DNA from: a virus | IMG/VR virus record: IMGVR_UViG_3300008516_000204 | Location: 1 to 64,000 of that record | Length of the DNA: 64,000 nt | Reading direction: 5' to 3' (one strand) | Shown: piece after piece, positions 31,154 through 39,947 of the stretch | Position numbering within the stretch: position 1 is the first letter of the stretch | How the letters are laid out: each line of letters begins with the position of its first letter | Program-made: the position numbers and the translations under genes | The notes under the pieces: model-generated | The model's database searches: none | Told to the model about the DNA's origin: nothing | Seen by the model: only the letters and a program-made list of their open reading frames with translations

Positions 31154-31468
31154 GTGAGAAAGTTATTTATAATTTTATTTATATTAGGATTAGTATTTTT
31201 TAGTAAAACAAACTATTCTCCATATTCTTGGCAAATTGCAATAAATCCAAGAGAAATTCATACTATAAATAAGATTGATTTAACATATCGAATTAAAGGG
31301 TTTCAATTAGTGGTATGGAAAAGACTATCATTTGAACCCTACATAGGTTTTCCTATCTTTACTTTAACAGGAGAATTGGAAAGAGAATGGATTAAAGAAA
31401 AGGGTGAAGCAGAAATTTTTGCAGATAAAATGATAAAAATACATAAAGTTATAGAGGAGATGAAATGA
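31154..31468 (+). CDS. Exported or membrane-anchored hypothetical protein
   Basis: A GTG at 31154 after GAGGAGATATAAA is preferred to an earlier start inside the previous gene. The roughly 104-residue product has an N-terminal signal or anchor (KLFIILFILGLVFFS) and a beta-rich domain. Function unknown. Confidence 0.55.
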   Translation: MRKLFIILFILGLVFFSKTNYSPYSWQIAINPREIHTINKIDLTYRIKGFQLVVWKRLSFEPYIGFPIFTLTGELEREWIKEKGEAEIFADKMIKIHKVIEEMK

Positions 31469-31632
31469 AAAAGAAATTAGAAGTCATAACCAAAGTCAAT
31501 AAGAGTGAGTGCTATATCTGCAAAGGCAGTGATAAGGATTGCAGGGCCTGTAATGGAACTGGCATTTACAAGGATAAGACCTATTTCTTCATTGTGAACG
31601 GTTATGCCTATTCTGGGGATACTTTAAAATAA
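31465..31632 (+). CDS. Small zinc-binding protein
   Basis: A 55-residue protein, sharing ATGA with the previous gene, has CYICKGSDKDCRACNGTG. This is a DnaJ-like Cys-rich loop in miniature. Function unknown. Confidence 0.55.
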   Translation: MKKKLEVITKVNKSECYICKGSDKDCRACNGTGIYKDKTYFFIVNGYAYSGDTLK

Positions 31633-31642
31633 GGGGAATAGA

Positions 31643-31816
31643 ATGATACAGACAATCTTAACTTATGTCCAGCCGATAACAATAATCGCTTTCATAGTGG
31701 CAGGAACCTGCTGTTTATTGCTTAGACCGATACAGTTAACTACTGGCATTATTAACTATTTGCTTGGTGCTATCAATTTCTTTATTTTTTACGGGCTAAA
31801 AATTTTAGGGAGGTAG
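31643..31816 (+). CDS. Small two-span membrane protein
   Basis: This 57-residue protein has two hydrophobic spans (TIIAFIVAGTCCLLL and GIINYLLGAINFFIFY) joined by a short polar loop, a holin-like layout. AAGGGGAAT precedes the ATG. Role unknown. Confidence 0.5.
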   Translation: MIQTILTYVQPITIIAFIVAGTCCLLLRPIQLTTGIINYLLGAINFFIFYGLKILGR

Positions 31817-31825
31817 AAAAATAAA

Positions 31826-32104
31826 ATGAGAAAATTAAAAAAATATTTGAAGTATAAAAGATTTATAAGAAAAATTAGAAATCAATTACCTATTCGTCAT
31901 CCAGAAACAGGACAATGGTTAAATTGGGATGTAGAACTTATTAGAATTGGTAGTAAATATAACCCAATGACAGGCGAGGAATATGGAGGCTATTTAACAT
32001 TAAGTATAACTCAACATAATGACTATATATCTGTAGATGATACTGTTTATAGATATAACTGGAAGAAAAAAAGAATAGAACAAACTGGAGCTAGATGGAG
32101 ATAA
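31826..32104 (+). CDS. Hypothetical protein
   Basis: This 92-residue protein has a basic helical N-terminus and a beta-rich part (WDVELIRIGSKYNPMTGEEY, then YLTLSITQHND). GGGAGG precedes it. I do not recognise it. Confidence 0.55.
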   Translation: MRKLKKYLKYKRFIRKIRNQLPIRHPETGQWLNWDVELIRIGSKYNPMTGEEYGGYLTLSITQHNDYISVDDTVYRYNWKKKRIEQTGARWR

Positions 32105-32105
32105 G

Positions 32106-32978
32106 ATGAAAACCGATTTCCAAGATTTACTCATCGCACTAAATCTGTTGCCATTGAACAAGAGGCAGATTAACGCCCTGCTTTTGCTTTACTCTTACTA
32201 TCTCGACTCAAATGGGGATAATTCCGAAAAAGTCAGTATAAAAGACCTGAGCCTCCAAATCGGACTGGACAGCACAGTTGGCTCATTCACTCTGGATAGT
32301 TTGATAGATTACAATATTTTGGGCTCTGTTGTGCTAAAAGAGTTTGTGGTAAAAAAGGAGATTGCACAGCATTTTCAGCGAGATTTCCTGCAAACTTTAA
32401 AAGGCAAAAAAAATCTGGTAAAACAGGCTATCAGCAGGGTGGGATTTTTTATCAAAGAGGGAACGAAGATTTATGTCTTCAACCCAGTTTTGGAGAGCTG
32501 GAAATATCCGAGCTGGTACAAGTTGAGAAAGGCACTTAAAATTTTAAAGACAAGATTTCCAGCAAACGAGTTTTTGAAAAATCTGTCAAGCACTCTTGAG
32601 AAAAATTCTAAGAATACGAGGAAGAAAGTTACCGACAAAGAGGGAAGGATAAACGCACCCTATCTGGTCAGGGTGTTTCTGTCCAAGTTCAACAATGCCT
32701 ATGGAAAGAAATACACGCCGAACTGGGCGATGGACAGCATCAAAATGAACAATCTCATCAGGCAGTTTGAGAAGAACAATATGACTGCAAAGGATGTTCC
32801 AGATTTTCTGGACTGGACTTTCGGGAAAGCGGAGGAAAGAAAACTATCTATGCACACAGGACTGTTGCGGACTTTTGCAAACGAGTATGTGATAAAGGAT
32901 ATTCATCGGATAAAGCGAAATCGGAAGTTTCGAGAAACGATAGATGGAGACAAATTTATTCGGACAAAGGAGGAATAA
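32106..32978 (+). CDS. Winged-helix replication-associated protein (putative)
   Basis: This 290-residue protein has an N-terminal winged-helix pattern (KRQINALLLLYSYYL, then VSIKDLSLQIGLDSTVGSFTL) and a C-terminal domain. The latter contains NNAYGKKYTPNWAMDSIKMN, a phrase like that in phage replication initiators and helicase loaders. It lies just upstream of the primase-helicase gene. I infer a role in origin binding or helicase loading. Its GC content is a little higher than that of its neighbours. Confidence 0.5.
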   Translation: MKTDFQDLLIALNLLPLNKRQINALLLLYSYYLDSNGDNSEKVSIKDLSLQIGLDSTVGSFTLDSLIDYNILGSVVLKEFVVKKEIAQHFQRDFLQTLKGKKNLVKQAISRVGFFIKEGTKIYVFNPVLESWKYPSWYKLRKALKILKTRFPANEFLKNLSSTLEKNSKNTRKKVTDKEGRINAPYLVRVFLSKFNNAYGKKYTPNWAMDSIKMNNLIRQFEKNNMTAKDVPDFLDWTFGKAEERKLSMHTGLLRTFANEYVIKDIHRIKRNRKFRETIDGDKFIRTKEE

Positions 32979-32979
32979 G

Positions 32980-33267
32980 ATGAAAAGATTATTGATTAGT
33001 TTATTGGTAGGAGTTATTTTATTTGTTAATATGCCTTCTTATGCTTTGACTAAAGAAGAAGCAGATGGATATGTAGGAATGAAAAATGTTATAGTTTTGA
33101 CTTATGGATTGCTCAATCCTATAGAAGGCTTGAGATGTAACATCATAGCTGGAAGAACAATTGTCGAGAAAAATGGGAATTATGATGTTTATCTTTTGGA
33201 AAAATTAAATGGAGATGTGATTAGTATAAGAATTGAATATATCATCGAAGTATTAACAACTCAATAA
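32980..33267 (+). CDS. Small exported protein
   Basis: The ATG at 32980 after AAGGAGGAATAAG gives a 95-residue protein with a good signal peptide (RLLISLLVGVILFVNMPSYA) and likely cleavage before LTKEE. The mature part is about 73 residues and beta-rich. It may modify the cell envelope. Unknown family. Confidence 0.65.
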   Translation: MKRLLISLLVGVILFVNMPSYALTKEEADGYVGMKNVIVLTYGLLNPIEGLRCNIIAGRTIVEKNGNYDVYLLEKLNGDVISIRIEYIIEVLTTQ

Positions 33268-33299
33268 ATAGATACCGCCTCATCTTCTTTTTTAAAACT

Positions 33300-33446
33300 A
33301 TGAGATATATTAGCAAGAGAAAATACAAGAAACTGATTAACCTCGTGGAAAAAATACTCTCTTCTGGGGAGGAATATGATGTTGCGAGGGAGTATTTTAT
33401 CGTGGAAGTTATCTTGGAACGGTTGCATATAAAGGTGGAGAAATAA
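33300..33446 (+). CDS. Small charged hypothetical protein
   Basis: This 48-residue helical peptide (KYKKLINLVEKILSSGEEYD) overlaps the next start by one base. No ribosome site precedes the ATG, so expression is less certain. Confidence 0.4.
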   Translation: MRYISKRKYKKLINLVEKILSSGEEYDVAREYFIVEVILERLHIKVEK

Positions 33447-33559
33447 TGGCGATATTTTATCAGATAGTAGCGGGATTTCTTATGCTTTGTCTTCTTGGAT
33501 TGGTGGGATTTTTGGTTGCAATAGTTATTAGAGGGTTATGGCAAATATTTTGGAGATAA
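33446..33559 (+). CDS. Small single-span membrane protein
   Basis: A 37-residue peptide made of one long hydrophobic span (IVAGFLMLCLLGLVGFLVAI) with a C-terminal RGLWQIFWR. GGTGGAG lies in the end of the previous gene. Confidence 0.5.
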   Translation: MAIFYQIVAGFLMLCLLGLVGFLVAIVIRGLWQIFWR

Positions 33560-33562
33560 AAA

Positions 33563-33745
33563 ATGACTAAGATTAAAAGTGATAGGAAAATCCATAAATT
33601 ACATTACGGTATCAATATGCGTTCTCCTTATTATCGTTCTTCTTGTGGAAGGTGGAATGATTTAAAAATGGTAGGAACTTTTCAAGGAAAAGAAGTAACT
33701 TGTAAAACATGTTTGAGGTCAATGAGAAAGAAAGAGAGAAATTAA
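33563..33745 (+). CDS. Small basic protein with a Cys pair
   Basis: A 60-residue basic protein with HKLHYG and CKTCLRS that may bind zinc. It lies four bases before the primase gene. Unknown family. Confidence 0.5.
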   Translation: MTKIKSDRKIHKLHYGINMRSPYYRSSCGRWNDLKMVGTFQGKEVTCKTCLRSMRKKERN

Positions 33746-33749
33746 ATAA

Positions 33750-36044
33750 GTGAGAATAAAAAATTTAGAAGAACTAAAAAATAAACTCAGACCTTATTTA
33801 AAGGAATATCTCGAACTCAATGATACTGTATTCGAGGGGAATCACCTGACCTGTCCCTGTCGGTCTAATCACAGGAACGATGACAACACCCCATCTGCGA
33901 CATTCTTCCCCGACGATGAGCATATCAAGTGCTTTGTGTGTGACGATGTATCCAATGCCGACATATTTGCTTGTGCTTATTTTCTTGAGGGAAAGCCTCT
34001 TACTGGTTCTGAATTTATCAGTGATAATGTTTTATACTTGGCGAAAAAGTTTGATATCTCCTATAAGGTGGAGGACATAAGCGACAGGGAAAAGCAAGCG
34101 AGTCAGTTGCGAGAAATTTTGGAAGTGGCTAACAAGATGATGAAAGCGGTAATAAAGCAGGAACATTCCTCGTTGAAAAAAGTCAAGGATTATATTAAGA
34201 AAAGACATTGGGATAAAATCATAGACAAGTTTGAGTTTGGTTACTGCCTTTATGAGAAGTTAATTGCTAATCTTTTGAAGCGGGGATATACCAAAGAACA
34301 GCTTGAAATGGCTGGCTTAACAGATAAAGATAATGGGAGAAACCAGAATAGTGCCAAAGGCGTTTTGAATAATCGGCTCGTATTTCCCATTAGGGACGGA
34401 TATGGCAGGATAACTGGGTTTGCTAGCAGACGATTAAGCGACAAAAATGGGGAGCAGAAATACATCAACTTTAGGGCGACTAATTTGTATAAAAAAGCCG
34501 AGATACTATATAACTTGAAAGAGGCGAAAAATCATCCCAAAGTCTATCTTGTTGAGGGGTATGCCGATGTGTGGTCTTTGGCTTTAAAAGGAGTGGATAA
34601 TGTCATTGCTCTGGGAGGTTTGGGATTTAGTGATAAGCAATATGACCTTTTGGTGTATAATAGGATTAAGCAGTTGACACTCTGTCTTGATAATGATGAG
34701 GCTGGAAAAGAAGCGACTACCCGAATTGTTGAAGAAAAATTAAAGGCAAAAAGGGATATAGAAGTTTTTATCAAAGAGCCAAATGGAAATAAAGATCCAG
34801 ATGAATACTTACAAAGACATAGTGCTGAAGATTTTCTTGGCTTACCAGAGTTCACCATTTTTGAGTGGAAACTTAAGGACTTGAAAGAGAATAAAGAGAA
34901 TGAGTTTCTCAAAAATGACTTGATCCAGTTGGTAGTTAATGAGGAAGATTATGTAACCACCGAACAGATGATAAGGGATCTGGCCGAGGTTTTAAATGTT
35001 ACTTTTGAGACACTCAAAAAAGAAGTTGAGCGAAACAGGAAATTGGGTAGTGGCAAATATTTGCTAACTTCACGTGATATATTGAAAGAGAAAGCATCTC
35101 TTGAAACCGAAGTAAACCAGTTCGAGTCTTGGGCTTGGTCGAGGGGTGGTGGACTTTTGGGTCTGAAAACTGGCTATCCGATACTCACGAAAAAATTAGA
35201 TGGGTTGCAAAATGCTTTCTATCTGCTCGCTGGACAGACAAACATAGGAAAATCAGCAGTCTTATTAAATCTGGCCTTAAATCTTACGAAACATAACGAT
35301 GTCTTTGTATTGTTCTTTTCCATTGATGATAATATCAGGCAAATACTTCCGAGAATAATTGCTGCCGATACTAATTTGGAAATAAATACTGTGGCAAATC
35401 CGAAGTTCAAGATTAAATATAACAAGGAACTCAAACCAGAAAGAGCCGAAGAGTTGCTCAAAGCCCGTGAAAAAGCGATGACCAACCTAAAATCCTTGTC
35501 AAATTCTTTTGCCGTAAAAGAGGAAAACGATATTCGCAGCATAGAGGAGATGGAAAAATACATCCGAATATACAAGGAGATTGCGGGCAAGAAGCAGTTG
35601 GTTGTAATCGTTGACAATCTGCACAGGATAAAAAGCGAACTGAGGTTCGGCTCGGTGAGGGAGACATATATGTATGTGTCGGACACGCTGAAAAGATGGA
35701 AGACCGATTATGATATTCCAGTTGTGGCCACAGCCGAACTCAAGAAGATAAACTCGTTGCGGAGACCGTTGGGCGACGATATTAAGGAATGTGTTGATTT
35801 GCAGTTCGATTCAGATTTTACAGCACTACTCTACAATGATTTTGATTTGCGGGATGACAGTACCCTGTATTTTGTGGATAATAATGGGAAATCCCAACCT
35901 GTCATTGAAATAAGCGTTATCAAGAACAAGACGGGCGGGTTCAAGGGAAAGTTATACTACAAATTTTATAAAAATTTTTCCAAGATAGTTGAGGCTTCAA
36001 GAGAGGAAATGGAGCAATACTTTTCAGATTTTATAGGAAGATAA
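33750..36044 (+). CDS. Primase-helicase (zinc, TOPRIM and DnaB-like domains)
   Basis: This 764-residue protein makes primers and unwinds the fork, like T7 gp4. It begins at GTG. The zinc site has Cys35, Cys37, Cys61 and Cys64. A TOPRIM domain has VYLVEGYADVWS, then IALGGLGF and LTLCLDNDEAGKEA, at about 265-330. A DnaB-type ATPase has Walker A AGQTNIGKSAV near 490 and a Walker B-like LVVIVDNLHRIKSE, with later IKECVDLQFDSD. All three parts are intact. It is the first large replication gene and probably works with the PolA at 56126. Confidence 0.9.
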   Translation: MRIKNLEELKNKLRPYLKEYLELNDTVFEGNHLTCPCRSNHRNDDNTPSATFFPDDEHIKCFVCDDVSNADIFACAYFLEGKPLTGSEFISDNVLYLAKKFDISYKVEDISDREKQASQLREILEVANKMMKAVIKQEHSSLKKVKDYIKKRHWDKIIDKFEFGYCLYEKLIANLLKRGYTKEQLEMAGLTDKDNGRNQNSAKGVLNNRLVFPIRDGYGRITGFASRRLSDKNGEQKYINFRATNLYKKAEILYNLKEAKNHPKVYLVEGYADVWSLALKGVDNVIALGGLGFSDKQYDLLVYNRIKQLTLCLDNDEAGKEATTRIVEEKLKAKRDIEVFIKEPNGNKDPDEYLQRHSAEDFLGLPEFTIFEWKLKDLKENKENEFLKNDLIQLVVNEEDYVTTEQMIRDLAEVLNVTFETLKKEVERNRKLGSGKYLLTSRDILKEKASLETEVNQFESWAWSRGGGLLGLKTGYPILTKKLDGLQNAFYLLAGQTNIGKSAVLLNLALNLTKHNDVFVLFFSIDDNIRQILPRIIAADTNLEINTVANPKFKIKYNKELKPERAEELLKAREKAMTNLKSLSNSFAVKEENDIRSIEEMEKYIRIYKEIAGKKQLVVIVDNLHRIKSELRFGSVRETYMYVSDTLKRWKTDYDIPVVATAELKKINSLRRPLGDDIKECVDLQFDSDFTALLYNDFDLRDDSTLYFVDNNGKSQPVIEISVIKNKTGGFKGKLYYKFYKNFSKIVEASREEMEQYFSDFIGR

Positions 36045-36045
36045 A

Positions 36046-36255
36046 ATGGATATAAATAGTATAAGCAAACTGTATGGCAAATCGGTTATAGAAACATTTA
36101 ATGAGAAATATCATAAATTTGATATAGTGGATAGGAGTTATCTTGAAAAATCTCTGCTTACCAAATCAGTCCAAGATTTTTATTTTACAGTGAGTTTAAG
36201 GCTTATAGCAGATTATCTTAAATGTATGCTACAGGAGAGGAAAAATGCAAAATAA
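36046..36255 (+). CDS. Small hypothetical protein
   Basis: A 69-residue mostly helical protein, one base after the primase stop and overlapping the next gene by 11 bases. Unknown family. Confidence 0.5.
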   Translation: MDINSISKLYGKSVIETFNEKYHKFDIVDRSYLEKSLLTKSVQDFYFTVSLRLIADYLKCMLQERKNAK

Positions 36256-36451
36256 AGACAGCCGAAGGCTCGTGGGCATTTACCTAAAATTGAAGGAGTA
36301 TGAGGGCGAACTGCTTGAAATGGAGTTTTCACATCCCAACCATAAAGAGTTCAAGGCCATTATATTGAGATGTGTTGATGAGTTGGATGAGGTTGCTCAC
36401 TTGCTTGTTGTGGAAGCGAATCAGATAAAGGGAGATAAAAATGAAAAATAA
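36245..36451 (+). CDS. Small helical hypothetical protein
   Basis: A 68-residue charged helical protein (RLVGIYLKLKEYEGELLEME). It overlaps both neighbours by 11 bases, and GGAGAGG precedes the ATG. Confidence 0.5.
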   Translation: MQNKDSRRLVGIYLKLKEYEGELLEMEFSHPNHKEFKAIILRCVDELDEVAHLLVVEANQIKGDKNEK

Positions 36452-36677
36452 AATTAAGAAGACAAAGCAACTTATAAAGAAACTAGAGCCTTATTGGAAA
36501 GAACTGCAAGAAATTGAAAGAGAGTACTATAGTGCAGTTTATAGATTAGAAAAGAGAATGTCAAAAGAAATTGGGATATTGGGTTTAGAGTTTTTCCAAT
36601 GTGATAATTTCTTTGTAGGAATTGGTAATTTAGAGAGGACATTGCCACTTATTCACGCTAGGGAGTTAGAAAAATGA
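36441..36677 (+). CDS. Small helical hypothetical protein
   Basis: A 78-residue protein with an N-terminal coiled coil (KIKKTKQLIKKLEPYWKELQ) and an ATGA overlap with the deformylase gene. Unknown family. Confidence 0.5.
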   Translation: MKNKIKKTKQLIKKLEPYWKELQEIEREYYSAVYRLEKRMSKEIGILGLEFFQCDNFFVGIGNLERTLPLIHARELEK

Positions 36678-37213
36678 TAGTTACCGATACTAAACAATTA
36701 CTAATATCTTGTAAAAATGTTCAGCCAGAACAGGCAAAAGAAATTATCCAAAAGCTGGAGAAGGAACTTGTCTTACACAAAAATGGCATAGGACTTTCAG
36801 CAAACCAAATCGGCATCGATGCTAAAGTCGCTATCATTCGTATTCCTGACAAGGAAAAGATTGACCTGATAAATCCCAAAATAGTCGAGCATAGCAAGGA
36901 AATCGTGTTCTACAAAGAGGGTTGTTTGAGCTTGCCTGACCAGAAAAAGGAGATAACGATCCAGAGATACGAGCAGATAACCATCGAGAATGGATTTGAC
37001 AGGACTAAATATGTATTGTATGGGATGGAAGCGATTGCTTGTCAACACGAGATAGACCACCTAAATGGGTTATTGATTACTGATAAGCAAGCCAAACCAT
37101 ATGCAAGACCAGAAAGAAAGATAGGCAGGAACGAGAGATGCAAAGTTTGTGATATGAAATATAAAAAGCACACAAATTCCAATCACGGATTTATTCCAAA
37201 AGAGGGGGAATGA
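36674..37213 (+). CDS. def: Peptide deformylase
   Basis: This 179-residue enzyme removes the formyl group from new proteins. All three family motifs are present: GIGLSANQIG (38-47), EGCLSLP (82-88, metal Cys84) and QHEIDH (124-129, catalytic Glu126). A basic tail with RNERCKVC and a later His resembles a SEC-C zinc motif, which is unusual for a deformylase and could tether it to the ribosome. With the methionine aminopeptidase at 49615 it forms a full N-terminal methionine excision pathway. Confidence 0.93.
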   Translation: MIVTDTKQLLISCKNVQPEQAKEIIQKLEKELVLHKNGIGLSANQIGIDAKVAIIRIPDKEKIDLINPKIVEHSKEIVFYKEGCLSLPDQKKEITIQRYEQITIENGFDRTKYVLYGMEAIACQHEIDHLNGLLITDKQAKPYARPERKIGRNERCKVCDMKYKKHTNSNHGFIPKEGE

Positions 37214-37218
37214 TTGAG

Positions 37219-38088
37219 ATGATAAAGTCATTGAGACGAATATTATACACAGTTTTGGTAATCGCTGTTTTGTCCAATGCTTTTATTCATATAAGGGAAA
37301 TTGAAAAGTCGATTTCATTAGAACAAAAAGTAGAAAAAAATGAGACTGTATCACGATTTTCTTTCCAGTTAATAGGTAGCATTTTTGATAATTATGCCAA
37401 AATTATTGCCGATTTGTATAATAGAGTTGATGTTCTTTCTAAAAAGATAGTTGCGGTCAAACCAGATTTTGAAAGATTGATGAACGGAACGGTTATTATT
37501 TACAATGAAGAATATGTAGTTGCTGGGGTGTGCATAGAAGAGGATGAGGATTTTTATTATATCCTGACAGTTCAGCACTTGCTTGGAGATAGAGAAAATG
37601 AAATTTCAAGTCATATAGATACCGTCCCCGAATCGAATATGGGACTGGCTGTCAAATTAGAAAAGATTCAGCAATTTTTTCAAGAGAAAGCATTACAGCA
37701 ATTTGTCCCCAGTGAAGATATTACAGCTATAACTGTCCAGATGAGAAATCATACAATGGTAGCTGGGGAATTTTTATTTGTAAATTATGATTTAGATTTG
37801 GGTTTCCTGAGAATATATAAAAGTGAAAGAGTGGAACTTGAGGTATTAAAATTGGCCGAACCTTATCCCAAAGTAGGAGATGAAGTCTATGTTTTAGGAC
37901 ATCCATTAGGGAGAAAATACAATCTTTCAAAAGGTATAGTGAGCAAAACAGATATTGATTCCACTTATTTTGGTATTGATGCTCTTACTACTTTTGGTAA
38001 TTCGGGAGGTGCTGTTTTTAATAATAGAGGAGAAATCATTGGTATCTGTAGTATGGTTCCAGTGTATAGCTTTGAAATAGAGGAATAA
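37219..38088 (+). CDS. Membrane-anchored trypsin-like serine protease
   Basis: This roughly 289-residue protein has an N-terminal membrane anchor (LYTVLVIAVLSNAFIHI), then a coiled part and a protease domain of the HtrA/DegS kind. The likely triad is His in ILTVQHLLG, Asp in VNYDLDLGFLR and Ser in FGNSGGAVFNNRG. No PDZ domain follows. The domain should lie outside the inner membrane. The ATG at 37219 is better spaced from GGGGGA than one at 37210. It may cut host envelope proteins. Confidence 0.75.
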   Translation: MIKSLRRILYTVLVIAVLSNAFIHIREIEKSISLEQKVEKNETVSRFSFQLIGSIFDNYAKIIADLYNRVDVLSKKIVAVKPDFERLMNGTVIIYNEEYVVAGVCIEEDEDFYYILTVQHLLGDRENEISSHIDTVPESNMGLAVKLEKIQQFFQEKALQQFVPSEDITAITVQMRNHTMVAGEFLFVNYDLDLGFLRIYKSERVELEVLKLAEPYPKVGDEVYVLGHPLGRKYNLSKGIVSKTDIDSTYFGIDALTTFGNSGGAVFNNRGEIIGICSMVPVYSFEIEE

Positions 38089-38116
38089 AAACTACCAAAA
38101 ATAGGAGATGATTAAA

Positions 38117-39325
38117 ATGAAAAAGAAAACTAATTTAGTGCAGTTTAACAAGGATTACAACAGGGGGTTGACTACCACTCAACTGTCCATTAAATATGGC
38201 ATCAGCGAAAGGACTGTTGAGAGAATAGCAGCCAAACAAAGAGCAAAAGGACAGTTAAACTATAAGAAATATATTACCAAATCAGGGGTTATCAAGGAAG
38301 ATGCTTCTGTAACACAGAAAGAATTGTTGAAACTTTTGGCTCTTTATGAGACCAAATCTGTAGTTGCCAAGAAACTGGGCATAAGTGAAGGCAAAGTGAG
38401 GGGATTATGCAAGCAATATAATATAATCGATTCAACAACTCGTTCTAAACTTCTGGTAGAATCCTTGCACGAACTTACGAAAGATGTTAAACCATATCAG
38501 GCAGCCAAAACCCATTCACATATTACTGGCGAAACGCTGGTAATCCAATTAACCGACTGGCATGCTGGAAAAATAGTAAAAGACCAACAGGGTAATGTGG
38601 TCTATAACGAAGCCGTATTTAAGCGGAGAATGGATAAATTCTGTGCCCAGATATTGAAGCTATTGGACAACCACATTAAGAAAGGGACTAAAATCAATGA
38701 TGTGGTTCTCATCTCGACTGGAGATAATGCCAATGGCGAAGACATATATGCAACACAGGCATATGAACAAGAGCTTGCACCTCCTTATCAGGTAATGTTG
38801 GTTGTGGAAGTGTTTACCAAATTGATTCAGGCTTTGCTAGATAGGAAACTAAATGTTAAGTTTTATGGGGTAAAGGGAAATCATGGTCGCCTTGGCAAGG
38901 ATAAAGACCCGAATTCCAACTGGGATATTATGATATACCTTATCCTCAAATATCAAGCGTATGCTAATAATAAAAAGGTTGAGATAAATTTTTCTACTTT
39001 AGATTACCTCAATTTTGAAATACAGGGATGGAAATACCACATTCGGCATATAGCACCAGAGCAACCAGACACATCTGCAAGCAGGGCGAAGTTTGGTGGG
39101 TGGGCTGGTATGCACAACGCCGATGCGATAGTCTATGGACACTTTCATCACTTCGGCATTTTCGATGCCAATGGAACGAGAGTGTTCAGGGGCGGTTCGC
39201 CCATCGGTGCGGATGAGTTTGCCGAATCTTTGGCTAAAGAGGCTGACCCAGTTCAGTTGGTCTGGGGCGTTTCAAAGGAGAGGATTCTGACCTTTAGCTA
39301 TGCGGTTGATTTAGCGGATATTTAA
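38117..39325 (+). CDS. Metallophosphoesterase with N-terminal helix-turn-helix
   Basis: The ATG at 38117 has a well-spaced GGAG. The roughly 402-residue protein starts with two helix-turn-helix units (LTTTQLSIKYGISERTVERI and KSVVAKKLGISEGKVRGLC). A calcineurin-like phosphoesterase follows, with the metal motifs QLTDWHAGK, STGDNANGED, VKGNHGRLG and VYGHFHHFG. It resembles phage SbcD/Mre11-like or nucleotide phosphoesterases. The DNA-binding start suggests a nuclease. The substrate is not shown. Confidence 0.8.
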   Translation: MKKKTNLVQFNKDYNRGLTTTQLSIKYGISERTVERIAAKQRAKGQLNYKKYITKSGVIKEDASVTQKELLKLLALYETKSVVAKKLGISEGKVRGLCKQYNIIDSTTRSKLLVESLHELTKDVKPYQAAKTHSHITGETLVIQLTDWHAGKIVKDQQGNVVYNEAVFKRRMDKFCAQILKLLDNHIKKGTKINDVVLISTGDNANGEDIYATQAYEQELAPPYQVMLVVEVFTKLIQALLDRKLNVKFYGVKGNHGRLGKDKDPNSNWDIMIYLILKYQAYANNKKVEINFSTLDYLNFEIQGWKYHIRHIAPEQPDTSASRAKFGGWAGMHNADAIVYGHFHHFGIFDANGTRVFRGGSPIGADEFAESLAKEADPVQLVWGVSKERILTFSYAVDLADI

Positions 39326-39339
39326 TGAGGAGCAATAAA

Positions 39340-39477
39340 ATGATTTTTGGATTTTGGGATAAAATTATGTTTACAATTATTGCTTATAGTATGATGATTT
39401 ATTATTACATAAAAATCCACTTAGAAATTTTGGGAGTGATTTATTTAATTAAGGTAGTAAAAAGGAGGGTACCTTAA
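39340..39477 (+). CDS. Small membrane protein
   Basis: A 45-residue peptide with two weak hydrophobic stretches (MFTIIAYSMMIYYYI and LEILGVIYLIKVV). It ends in a one-base overlap with the next ATG, and its C-terminal codons hold that gene's AGGAGG. Confidence 0.45.
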   Translation: MIFGFWDKIMFTIIAYSMMIYYYIKIHLEILGVIYLIKVVKRRVP

Positions 39478-39758
39478 TGCCTTATATTACACAAAGAGAC
39501 AAGGATAGATTTACAGCTAATGCAGATAATAATGGAGTAGCAGAATATCTAAGTAGATTAGGATTAGGAGAATTTGCTGGGCATCTAAATTATCTCAATT
39601 TTAAGATAGTTCGTAGATGGATAAAAAAGAACGGCAAAAAATATTTTGCATTTGCTACTATTGTAGGAACTTTAATTTGTTGTATATTAGAGATTTATCG
39701 CAGATTAGTCGCTCCTTATGAAGACAAAAAAATTCGTGAAAACGGGGATGTGAAGTGA
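39477..39758 (+). CDS. Small membrane-associated protein
   Basis: This 93-residue protein starts MPYITQRDKDRF, later LNYLNFKIVRRWI, a start I associate with a conserved phage family (DUF6899-like). It has a hydrophobic segment (FAFATIVGTLICCILEIY). Function unknown. Confidence 0.55.
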   Translation: MPYITQRDKDRFTANADNNGVAEYLSRLGLGEFAGHLNYLNFKIVRRWIKKNGKKYFAFATIVGTLICCILEIYRRLVAPYEDKKIRENGDVK

Positions 39759-39946
39759 TGGGATTTTTTGAGTTTGGAGAGGATATTTTTAAAGAGGAAT
39801 ATAAAGATAGTTTGGATAGATTTACTAAAAGAGCATTGAATAGGGCTGCTAAAGATATTAATTTTTTAAACAAGATATCTGACAAAATTCGTTCTCGAAT
39901 TGAGTCTATCAGAAAATTTAATAAGATAATTGATAATATAAAATAA
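39758..39946 (+). CDS. Small basic helical protein
   Basis: A roughly 62-residue charged helical peptide (DIFKEEYKDSLDRFTKRALN). A GTG one codon earlier is also possible. Unknown family. Confidence 0.5.
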   Translation: MGFFEFGEDIFKEEYKDSLDRFTKRALNRAAKDINFLNKISDKIRSRIESIRKFNKIIDNIK

Positions 39947-39947
39947 T

